Assembly (NCBI GenBank): GCA_020057015.1
Contig: JAGVGS010000133.1
Location: 1 to 9,628 of the forward strand
Source: Candidatus Omnitrophota bacterium
GTDB taxonomy: Bacteria; Omnitrophota; Gorgyraeia; Aquiviventales; Aquiviventaceae
Length of the DNA stretch: 9,628 nt
Direction of reading: 5' to 3'
Shown: positions 1 through 4,603 of the stretch, piece by piece
Layout: every line of letters starts with the position of its first letter
How positions within the stretch are numbered: the first letter of the stretch is position 1
Translations under genes and position numbers: made by a program
The notes under the pieces: generated by a model
Database searches by the model: none
What the model was told of the DNA's origin: nothing
The model's input: only the letters and a program-made list of their open reading frames with translations

Positions 1-233
1 AGGCGCAGCGGCTGTTGGCGCACCTCCACCCGCTGGCCCACGGCGAGATCCTCCCCGCCCCCCAGGGTGAGGGCGAGCACGTCGTGCTCGGTGAACCCCA
101 CGACCAAGGCGCGCGCGCTGGTTCCCAGCGTCAACACCTGGCCCATAATGCAGCCCGGCAGGCCTGCGAGCCTGATGACGCCGCGCCGGATTTCGGTGAT
201 GACGCCGCCTTCGCGAATCTCGACAGGGCTCAT
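1..233 (-). CDS. atpA: F-type ATP synthase subunit alpha, N-terminal part (runs off left edge)
   Basis: Only the first 77 codons are present. The translation begins MSPVEIREGGVITEIRRGVI and continues into GLPGCIMGQVLTLG, ARALVVGF and LAVGQRVEV. This follows the N-terminal beta-barrel of F1 alpha subunits, which carries a GIxRVxGLxxVMxGE-type stretch, then an ALNLE/VG-type strand and an EGxxVxRTG-type turn. The alpha subunit forms the non-catalytic nucleotide-binding positions of the F1 hexamer, at the cytoplasmic face of the membrane. The ATG overlaps the stop of the b-delta gene as ATGA, which implies translational coupling. From memory of the family, ordinary alpha subunits have about 20-25 residues before this barrel that bind the delta N-terminal domain. 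Here the protein starts almost at the barrel. No Walker A motif can be checked because the window ends first. The beta subunit and FliI-type ATPases fit this N-terminus less well. Confidence 0.8.
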   Translation of the reverse strand, partial: MSPVEIREGGVITEIRRGVIRLAGLPGCIMGQVLTLGTSARALVVGFTEHDVLALTLGGGEDLAVGQRVEVRQQPLR

Positions 234-931
234 CGATTCAACCTCATGCGCAGACTGTTATCCACCGTCGTGGGTCCCATTTGGGCCATCACGCCGGCGA
301 CCATGGCCGGATCGGCCGTCACTTCCGCCGGCACGTGCGCTCCAAAGGCCGCTGCCACCCAGCGCACGAGCCGCTCTTGCTCTGAGGGCTCCAACGGCAA
401 AGCAGTCGTCACCTGCACCCGCTGCACTTGGGGCCGAATCGCCTCTACCGACATCTTGGGCAGCGAAGCCAGCCACTCGGCCACGAGCGTGTGGTGCAGC
501 GAGGACAGCTCGGTGCGCGAGAGCAGTAGGCGCAGCGCTTCGCAGGCCTGCTGGGCCGCCTGCCCGGCCAGCTCCTTGGCCAGCTCGGCCTTCAGCTGCG
601 TCTTGCCTTGTTCAGCTTCGAGCAGCAGTGCTCGGGCGCGGTGTTTGGCTTCATCAATGGCCACCGTCCGCACGTTCAGGGCCTGCGCTTTCGCGTCCTG
701 CAACAGCCGGTCAGACTCGGCCTCGGCGCGCTTGAGCTTCGCTTGGTATTCGCGCTCCATCTGTGCTAAGCGCTGCTCGAGCACGTCGGCTTTTTCCTGC
801 AGCGCTTGCTCTTGCTGGGTCACGCGCTTCAGCGCCTGGGTCAAGTCGCGCGCAAACACGCCGCGCGTCCAGAGCACTACCACGCCGACGCCGAAGACCA
901 GCAGCACCACGACGCTCAAGATGAGTGCCAT
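230..931 (-). CDS. atpF: ATP synthase b subunit with C-terminal delta domain (b-delta type)
   Basis: The 233-residue product is a peripheral-stalk subunit linking the membrane Fo sector to F1. One transmembrane helix (about residues 2-21) is followed by a long charged, alanine-rich helix or coiled coil (about 27-140). The C-terminus (about 172-233) matches the end of the delta/OSCP subunit: TTALPL, then DPAMVAGVMAQMG and a final VDNSLRMRL, as in the delta pattern of VTSAxPL, DxxLIGGxxxxIG and xDxSxxxxL. The usual six-helix delta N-terminal domain is absent. Length and layout resemble the b subunit of the alternate or N-type F1Fo ATPase, which also lacks a separate delta gene. They do not resemble the much longer mycobacterial AtpFH fusion. 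The ATG at 931 is chosen because it lies 2 nt after the epsilon stop and directly before the membrane helix. The upstream ATG at 973 would add 14 polar residues and overlap epsilon. The stop overlaps the alpha start as ATGA. Confidence 0.83.
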   Translation of the reverse strand: MALILSVVVLLVFGVGVVVLWTRGVFARDLTQALKRVTQQEQALQEKADVLEQRLAQMEREYQAKLKRAEAESDRLLQDAKAQALNVRTVAIDEAKHRARALLLEAEQGKTQLKAELAKELAGQAAQQACEALRLLLSRTELSSLHHTLVAEWLASLPKMSVEAIRPQVQRVQVTTALPLEPSEQERLVRWVAAAFGAHVPAEVTADPAMVAGVMAQMGPTTVDNSLRMRLNR

Positions 932-933
932 CG

Positions 934-1155
934 TCAGGTGCTCACAATTGTCAGCCGGTTGCGGGCCATGCACGCCAGGCCCGGCCCCACGGCGTAGACG
1001 CGCTCATCGACCTGCACAGATCCTTGCTGCAAGGCGCACAAGAGCGGCGCGTGATGGTCGAAGACCGACAGCTCACCCGCAGCACCCGGCAGCACCACCT
1101 GGGCGGCTACGCCGCGGAAGATCAGCCGATTACCCTGTAATAGGGTCACGTGCAT
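934..1155 (-). CDS. atpC: ATP synthase epsilon subunit, beta-sandwich domain only
   Basis: The product has 73 residues. The pattern LLQGNRLIFRGVAAQVVLPG, then GELSVFDHHAPLLCALQQGSV, matches the N-terminal beta-sandwich of F1 epsilon subunits (a VLPGxxGExGILxxHxPLLxxLxxG-type signature). Epsilon sits on the central rotor next to gamma and the c-ring. Most family members have 120-140 residues including a C-terminal helical hairpin that can inhibit ATP hydrolysis. That hairpin is absent here because the ORF stops after LTIVST. The loss is internal to the gene, not a window-edge effect. The start at 1155 follows the HTH stop by 2 nt, and a GGAG about 8 nt upstream serves as a good ribosome-binding site. 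The next gene starts 2 nt after the stop, so HTH, epsilon, b-delta and alpha form one translationally packed operon. Confidence 0.8.
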   Translation of the reverse strand: MHVTLLQGNRLIFRGVAAQVVLPGAAGELSVFDHHAPLLCALQQGSVQVDERVYAVGPGLACMARNRLTIVST

Positions 1156-1157
1156 CG

Positions 1158-1370
1158 CTAAGACTCCGCCATGTTGGACCGTGAGGCCACAAAGGCGCTG
1201 AGATCCGCCGGCTGCACTAGCCAGCCGCCGATCTTGGTCGCCTTAATTTGGCGTTGGCGAATCAGCTGCCGCACGCGCTCTTCGGTCAGCCTCAGCGCGC
1301 GCGCCACTTCGCCCACCGTAAGCCACTGCCAGTGCGGCAGTGATGATGCGGTATCGATTCGTGTGGTCAT
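1158..1370 (-). CDS. Small excisionase/MerR-type helix-turn-helix protein
   Basis: With the ATG at 1370 the product has 70 residues. WLTVGEVARALRLTEERVRQ, then LIRQRQIKATKIGG, then WLVQPADLSAFV (about residues 16-61) is the classic small DNA-binding fold of excisionase-family HTH proteins. In these an HTH is followed by a short wing that ends in a W/R-x-V-x-xxDLxxF-like strand. Such proteins usually bind DNA as architectural or regulatory factors. Here the gene is first in the ATP synthase operon, directly behind the c-di-GMP riboswitch and terminator, and 2 nt before epsilon. No integrase or phage gene lies nearby, so a recombination role is not supported. Autoregulation or operon regulation is a guess. 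The start is uncertain: no Shine-Dalgarno precedes ATG 1370. A TTG at 1397 would add 9 residues and has GGAAGG 7 nt upstream, inside the terminator stem. The in-frame ATG at 1454 lies in the riboswitch and is rejected. Confidence 0.75.
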   Translation of the reverse strand: MTTRIDTASSLPHWQWLTVGEVARALRLTEERVRQLIRQRQIKATKIGGWLVQPADLSAFVASRSNMAES

Positions 1371-1384
1371 GCGTTTTTTCGCAT
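1369..1384 (-). promoter_or_regulatory. Small hairpin over the HTH start codon
   Basis: On the minus strand ATGCG, six A residues and CGCAT form a perfect 5-bp stem. Its 3' arm includes the first two bases of the ATG at 1370. It may occlude initiation or help place the start. It is short, so folding in vivo is uncertain. Confidence 0.4.
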
Positions 1385-1392
1385 TCGGCAGC

Positions 1393-1424
1393 AACAAAAG
1401 AGCCCCTTCCTGAGGAAGAGGCTC
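1393..1424 (-). terminator. Intrinsic terminator downstream of the c-di-GMP aptamer (expression platform)
   Basis: On the minus strand GAGCCTCTTCC, loop TCA and GGAAGGGGCTC form an 11-bp stem with one U-G pair (1424-1400). TTTTGTT follows immediately. No gene ends just upstream. The terminator sits between the aptamer and the HTH start, as expected of a riboswitch expression platform that decides read-through into the ATP synthase genes. The 3' arm also contains a purine-rich GGAAGGGG that could serve as a Shine-Dalgarno for a TTG start at 1397, so the same stem might control translation as well. Confidence 0.75.
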
Positions 1425-1431
1425 GTCGCAG

Positions 1432-1450
1432 ACTCGCGCCCCGCGCGAAT
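1432..1450 (-). other. GC-rich hairpin between aptamer and terminator
   Basis: ATTCGCGC, a GGG loop and GCGCGAGT form an 8-bp stem including one U-G pair. It starts about one base after the P1 helix of the aptamer ends. It may stack on the aptamer or take part in an alternative fold with the terminator. No clear antiterminator pairing was found by eye. Confidence 0.4.
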
Positions 1451-1451
1451 C

Positions 1452-1545
1452 CACACCGGCAGTCCCGCTATCCTCCCGTCGACGATGGAAGGACCGGTAA
1501 CTTTGCGCCCTATCCTTGCGGAATAGTTTGCCCTGAAACGGTGCG
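1452..1545 (-). promoter_or_regulatory. Cyclic-di-GMP-I (GEMM-I) riboswitch aptamer
   Basis: Read on the minus strand, the element has the conserved GEMM-I blocks in order. CAGGGCAAAC is at 1535-1526. A helix closed by a GCAA (GNRA) tetraloop follows, with the loop at 1519-1516 and one bulged U. GGGCGCAAAG is at 1510-1501. ACCGGTCC opens a second arm whose TCCTTCC (1493-1487) pairs with GGGAGGA (1477-1471). The element ends with TAGCGGGACTGCCGG. A 7-bp outer P1 helix forms between CGCACCG (1545-1539) and CGGTGTG (1458-1452). By alignment with the Vibrio Vc2 aptamer as remembered, the ligand-contacting bases are all kept: G20 at 1531, A47 at 1503 and C92 at 1459. G20 favours c-di-GMP; the cGAMP-selective subclass has A there. 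A terminator and the HTH-epsilon-b-alpha operon follow. Confidence 0.9.
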
Positions 1546-1569
1546 TAAAGTTGTTGAAGAACGCGTAAC

Positions 1570-1609
1570 CTTTATGAAGTATGCCTGAGGCGCGTCAAGC
1601 GCGTCAAGC
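1570..1609 (-). promoter_or_regulatory. Candidate promoter with tandem -35 hexamers
   Basis: On the minus strand GCTTGACGC occurs twice in perfect tandem (1609-1601 and 1600-1592), giving two TTGACG hexamers 9 bp apart. The first has CATACT (1583-1578) at an 18-bp spacing. The second has ATAAAG (1575-1570) at 17 bp. Either would start RNA about 20-30 nt before the riboswitch P1 helix, the right place for transcription of the aptamer. The -10 boxes are imperfect, and the duplicate may instead be an operator. Confidence 0.45.
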
Positions 1610-1639
1610 CGACGCACAGAAGAGCCTGCCTGCGCTGGG

Positions 1640-1764
1640 CGGGTCCTGTCTGCATTTGACGGGTGACTCGCGCGGGGCCCCTGACGCCGGCCGCAGCCAA
1701 CGACGCCGATAGTGCGGCGGGGCGAGGCTCGGCGTGGGGTGCGCGCGGCAGGACCCGTCAAATG
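1640..1764. repeat. Long imperfect inverted repeat, possible MITE or structured RNA
   Basis: CATTTGACGGGT (1653-1664) is perfectly inverted as ACCCGTCAAATG (1753-1764). Inside are a CGCGCG pair (1669-1674 with 1742-1747), a CCCC/GGGG pair (1678-1681 with 1736-1739) and ACGCCGA/TCGGCGT (1703-1709 with 1729-1735). The whole can fold into one hairpin of about 112 nt. CGGGTCCTG (1640-1648) is also inverted as CAGGACCCG (1749-1757), which overlaps the outer arm and so competes with it. No ORF here looks real. Together with the riboswitch leader this fills the 416-nt gap between the TlpA-like and HTH genes. No T-tract makes it a terminator for the upstream operon. Confidence 0.6.
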
Positions 1765-1786
1765 ACGATACTACGGGGATGTGCTC

Positions 1787-2335
1787 TTACGTGCGGGAGG
1801 ACTGGAGAGCCTTTTGCACGGCGTCGAGGATTTCGCCGGCGCCGCTTAGGCGCGTGAAGATGCGGCCATCGCGGCCGATGATATAGGTCACCGGGATGCC
1901 CTGCACCGCGTACTGCTCTGAAAGTGAGGCCTCGCGCGCCGCGTCGGCGATGACGGGATACGTGAGGCCCTGTTGGCTGACAAACGCGCGCAGCTTGGCC
2001 TCATCGGCATCGCTGCTAACGGCCAGCACGCGCACGCCCTTGCTCGCCCATTGGCTCTGCAGCTCTTTCAGCTCTGGAATCTCGCTGCGGCAATAGGGGC
2101 ACCAGGTGGCCCAAAAGTGCAGCACCAGCACCTCCCCCTCGTAGTCACTTAAACGGTGGGGCTTGCCATTGATGTCCGATGCGGTAAAGGGCGGCGGCCG
2201 ATAGCCAGGACCTAATCCGATGGCCTCATCGGCCGCGCGAGCGGCGCGCGCCTGCACCACCGCACTGCCCGCCAGTAGCGCCGCAAGCGCTCCGGCCGCC
2301 CACATGAACGCGGCTAGCCGCGTCGCGCGCGTCAT
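1787..2335 (-). CDS. TlpA/ResA-like exported thiol-disulfide oxidoreductase
   Basis: The 182-residue product has an N-terminal hydrophobic signal or anchor (about residues 7-24) followed by ARAARAAD. A thioredoxin fold follows. It begins PPFTASDINGKPHRLSDYEG, runs through VLHFWATWCPYC with the redox pair C79 and C82, and ends with the cis-proline loop GIPVTYIIGRDG (P148). This is the TlpA/ResA/AhpC-TSA group, which reduces disulfides outside the cytoplasm, often in cytochrome c maturation or protein quality control. CPYC is more typical of glutaredoxins than the CxPC common in TlpA, so substrate and redox direction are open. The ATG at 2335 overlaps the FIST stop as ATGA and is preferred over the longer frame from 2533, whose first 66 residues only shadow the FIST gene. 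It appears to be the last gene of its operon. Confidence 0.87.
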   Translation of the reverse strand: MTRATRLAAFMWAAGALAALLAGSAVVQARAARAADEAIGLGPGYRPPPFTASDINGKPHRLSDYEGEVLVLHFWATWCPYCRSEIPELKELQSQWASKGVRVLAVSSDADEAKLRAFVSQQGLTYPVIADAAREASLSEQYAVQGIPVTYIIGRDGRIFTRLSGAGEILDAVQKALQSSRT

Positions 2336-3546
2336 GACGCAGGCACGGCCAAGTGGTGCGGGCGAAAGAGCCCGAGGCTGGCGGTATACCCGTGGATCAG
2401 ATTGATGCCGCCGATAGGCCCGATTTCCCCGCTGCAGAAAAAGCCGCCAATGGGCACTTTGCCGCTGACCATCTGGATGGTCCGCACGTCCTGATGCGCC
2501 AGGCCGTAGAGCGACTTGCCTCGGCCCGCGCAATCAAACAGCAAGCAGCCGGCCAGCGGGGTTGCAGTGGGCGCCGAATGCGCGGCGGCTTGCAGCAGCC
2601 GGCGCAGTTCTTGTTTCGACGTCGCCGGATCGCGCAGCTGAAACTGCAGCGTGTGACCGGTCTCGGCCGGCTCGGCGATGGCAATGGCCCCTTGCTCTGG
2701 GTCGATGCCAACGATGTTGCGGATGAGAAAATCCCCGGCGCTAAAACGGGGCCGCATCTCATTGATGGCGACCCCCACGAAAATAGACCCGCGCTGGGCC
2801 AGCTCGCGGTCTGCGGGCGCCAGCTGCGAGAGCACCTCATGCAGCACGCCCAGCGCCTGCCGGCCGCCGAGCTCCGCGACGACGTTGTCTTCCGCCCGGG
2901 TGATCACATAGGGCCGCCCGATGGGGCGGCAGCCCTGCGAGATCACGGTCTCCATCACGATGTTGCCGGTCATCGCCACCCCCACGGCCCCTTCCTGGTA
3001 CACCTCGGTGCCCATGAAGAGCAAGTGTTCGCCGGGGTTATTGCCGCCGCTGACCAGGCCGCCGATCACCGGCCGCTGCCGATACGTACCGCCCAGCTGC
3101 TCGAGCAGCCGGGTCGGATGGCAGGTGTACGGGTCGGCGAAGACGATAAACTGCGGCTGGCTATCCGGCGGAGCGCCGATCTTGTCGATCCAGAAGCCAC
3201 CCGGCGAGGCTTGCTCGAGCTCATCGGAGCTGACAAAAAACGGGTAGAGCCTCACCTCGGGCAAGTGGGCTGCCACCACCGACAGCGCCGGCACCCACTC
3301 CAGCTCCCGGCCGCCGCCGATAATGCCGCTGCCGCTGCAGCCGATGAGCACCTGGGGCCCGAGCTGTTCGTGCACCGCAGCCAGCAGAGCCGGCCAGTCG
3401 GTGCGGTACACGGTGGAGGCAAACAGGAGGGCGAGGTGCGCGGGCGCGCCATCCAGCTGTGCACGGACTTGACGGCACGCGGCTTTCGCGGCTTCTTGGG
3501 CGCTGACGGCATCGCTGATGCCGGAGGTAAATCGCATCCCACTCAT
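2332..3546 (-). CDS. FIST-domain (FIST_N plus FIST_C) sensory protein
   Basis: The 404-residue product matches stand-alone FIST proteins, predicted small-ligand sensor modules. FIST_N spans about residues 30-215 and includes LIGCSGSGIIGGGRELE (67-83), VIGGLVSGG (160-168) and GAVGVAMTG (186-194). FIST_C spans about 220-395 and includes RGSIFVGVAINE (252-263) and GDFLIRNIVGIDP (271-283). It ends in the diagnostic GGFFCSGEIGPIGG (367-380) and LIHGYTASLGLF (383-394). No signal peptide, membrane helix or attached output domain is visible, so it is probably cytoplasmic and acts through a partner. The ATG at 3546 has no clear ribosome-binding site. M4, at 3537, before RFTSGIS, is a plausible alternative. 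It lies 31 nt after the unknown-function gene and shares an ATGA with the TlpA-like gene. Ligand and output are unknown. Confidence 0.88.
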   Translation of the reverse strand: MSGMRFTSGISDAVSAQEAAKAACRQVRAQLDGAPAHLALLFASTVYRTDWPALLAAVHEQLGPQVLIGCSGSGIIGGGRELEWVPALSVVAAHLPEVRLYPFFVSSDELEQASPGGFWIDKIGAPPDSQPQFIVFADPYTCHPTRLLEQLGGTYRQRPVIGGLVSGGNNPGEHLLFMGTEVYQEGAVGVAMTGNIVMETVISQGCRPIGRPYVITRAEDNVVAELGGRQALGVLHEVLSQLAPADRELAQRGSIFVGVAINEMRPRFSAGDFLIRNIVGIDPEQGAIAIAEPAETGHTLQFQLRDPATSKQELRRLLQAAAHSAPTATPLAGCLLFDCAGRGKSLYGLAHQDVRTIQMVSGKVPIGGFFCSGEIGPIGGINLIHGYTASLGLFRPHHLAVPAS

Positions 3547-3550
3547 GGCT

Positions 3551-3577
3551 CAAGCTTAGAGGCTGGCGCAAAGCTTG
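3551..3577. repeat. Inverted repeat filling the gap before the FIST gene
   Basis: CAAGCTT (3551-3557) is inverted as AAGCTTG (3571-3577) with a 13-nt loop. It occupies nearly the whole 31-nt gap between the stop of the upstream gene and the FIST start. No T-tract follows, so it is not an obvious terminator. It could protect an mRNA end or tune translation. Confidence 0.4.
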
Positions 3578-4603
3578 TCAATGTACCGAAGCTGGTGGCG
3601 GATCCAGCACCCACGCGGCCGGTACGACGTACGCCTGCAGGGTGGCCGGCGCCCGGGCCATGAGCGCCGGCGGGGCCAGCAAGACGACCTCGGTGAGCTG
3701 GGCATAGGCGCCTTCAAGATCAGCCCAGTCCATCAGCACGGGGTGCTTACGCTGATGCTGCAGGGCCGCGTGCGTGGTCGCCGCAAACTGCGCGGCGGTG
3801 CCGATGGTCAGGCGCCGTCGATGCTCCAGAATCCACACCTCATGCGCGCGGTAGGCGCGCATCGGCAGCCGGACAAACACCGCGGTCTCGCGATGCGGGC
3901 GCGACCAGCCGGCGTTCCACGCCAGCTCTCCGGCGCGCTCAAGACCTGTCAGCGTCTCATCAAGCGTGCGCGCCACGATGACGCTCACCTGGTTGAACGT
4001 TTTCAGCAGCCCCCACTGCAAGCCATCCACCGCGCGGATGGGCAGCCGCCAGTTTACGAGGCCGCGGCTGCGGTGAGCCGGCGCCCCGAGCAGGCGGTTG
4101 CCATCCCCCACCACGCGCTGCGTCCAGTCGATGAGGTTATTCACGCGCACCACCGTACCGCTGCCCGGCCCAGCCGAAGCGTCGGTGATCGCGGAAAACG
4201 CCGCAGAGGCATCGCCCCACGTCAGCTCGCGCAACTGCAGCGCCGCCATGAGCTCGCCAGTGCGGCGGATGAGCCACCAGCGAGGTAAGCGGTAATAGCT
4301 GCGCTGGGCCGCATCGGCGCTGTGCTCGAAGAAGTGCCGGCCTGGCCCTGGCACCGGCGCATCCACCAGCCAGTCTAACGTGCGGATCACTTGGACTTGG
4401 GCCAACCCAAACACGGTAGACGGCACGACGTGCAGATCCCAGGGGCTGAGCTCGTCGTGCAACAGTCGCCGAGGCTGATCGGGGCACTCAGAGAAAAAGG
4501 ATCGCTCGCCAGAGCTTGGCGTCTCTGCCCCACGGACAGGCGCCACTAATGCCAACCCCCCCAAGCAACCGCCCACCACCCAGCACGCGTTACGACGGGT
4601 CAT
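3578..4603 (-). CDS. Exported protein of unknown function
   Basis: I do not recognise this 341-residue protein. It starts MTRRNACWVVGGCLGGLALV and continues APVRGAET, a good signal peptide with likely cleavage after A26, so it is predicted to be periplasmic or outer-membrane associated. The mature part is rich in tryptophan and arginine, with no membrane helix, cysteine pair or metal motif that stands out. Visible stretches include SPWDLHVVPSTVFGLAQVQV (53-72), SYYRLPRWWLIRRTGEL (102-118), VVRVNNLIDWTQRVVGDGNR (151-170) and WRLPIRAVDGLQWGLLKTFN (185-204). The ATG at 4603 overlaps the end of the hydrolase gene by 14 nt. The longer frame up to 4801 is a shadow of that gene. The tight coupling suggests the two exported products work together, perhaps on the same envelope or extracellular substrate. 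That is inference from context only. Confidence 0.75.
   Translation of the reverse strand: MTRRNACWVVGGCLGGLALVAPVRGAETPSSGERSFFSECPDQPRRLLHDELSPWDLHVVPSTVFGLAQVQVIRTLDWLVDAPVPGPGRHFFEHSADAAQRSYYRLPRWWLIRRTGELMAALQLRELTWGDASAAFSAITDASAGPGSGTVVRVNNLIDWTQRVVGDGNRLLGAPAHRSRGLVNWRLPIRAVDGLQWGLLKTFNQVSVIVARTLDETLTGLERAGELAWNAGWSRPHRETAVFVRLPMRAYRAHEVWILEHRRRLTIGTAAQFAATTHAALQHQRKHPVLMDWADLEGAYAQLTEVVLLAPPALMARAPATLQAYVVPAAWVLDPPPASVH

Noticed and set aside
15..1184. Plus-strand open frame of 389 codons over the ATP synthase genes
   Set aside because: Low-complexity serine, alanine and arginine-rich translation with no family pattern. The minus strand carries recognisable epsilon, b-delta and alpha genes in the same place.
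1158..1370. Prophage or integrative-element excisionase
   Set aside because: The fold fits, but there is no integrase, att-like repeat, tRNA or phage gene in the window, and the gene is packed into the ATP synthase operon.
1371..1454. Upstream extension of the HTH gene to an ATG at 1454
   Set aside because: These codons would lie across the end of the aptamer, the GC hairpin and the terminator. The translated residues do not belong to the HTH family.
1452..1545. cGAMP-selective (GEMM-Ib) reading of the riboswitch
   Set aside because: The position equivalent to Vc2 G20 is G here, while the cGAMP-selective subclass has A. Mixed specificity is not excluded, but c-di-GMP is the default.
1640..1764. 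Terminator for the hydrolase-FIST-TlpA operon
   Set aside because: The long inverted repeat has no T-tract on either side in the minus-strand direction, so it lacks the mark of intrinsic termination.
1787..2533. Longer 248-codon form of the TlpA-like gene
   Set aside because: The first 66 codons only shadow the end of the FIST gene. The ATG at 2335 is followed at once by a signal peptide and overlaps the FIST stop as ATGA.
2353..3663. Plus-strand open frame of 436 codons opposite the FIST gene
   Set aside because: GC-rich antisense shadow. The composition is rich in Arg, Gly, Ala and His without motifs, while the minus strand encodes both FIST domains in full.
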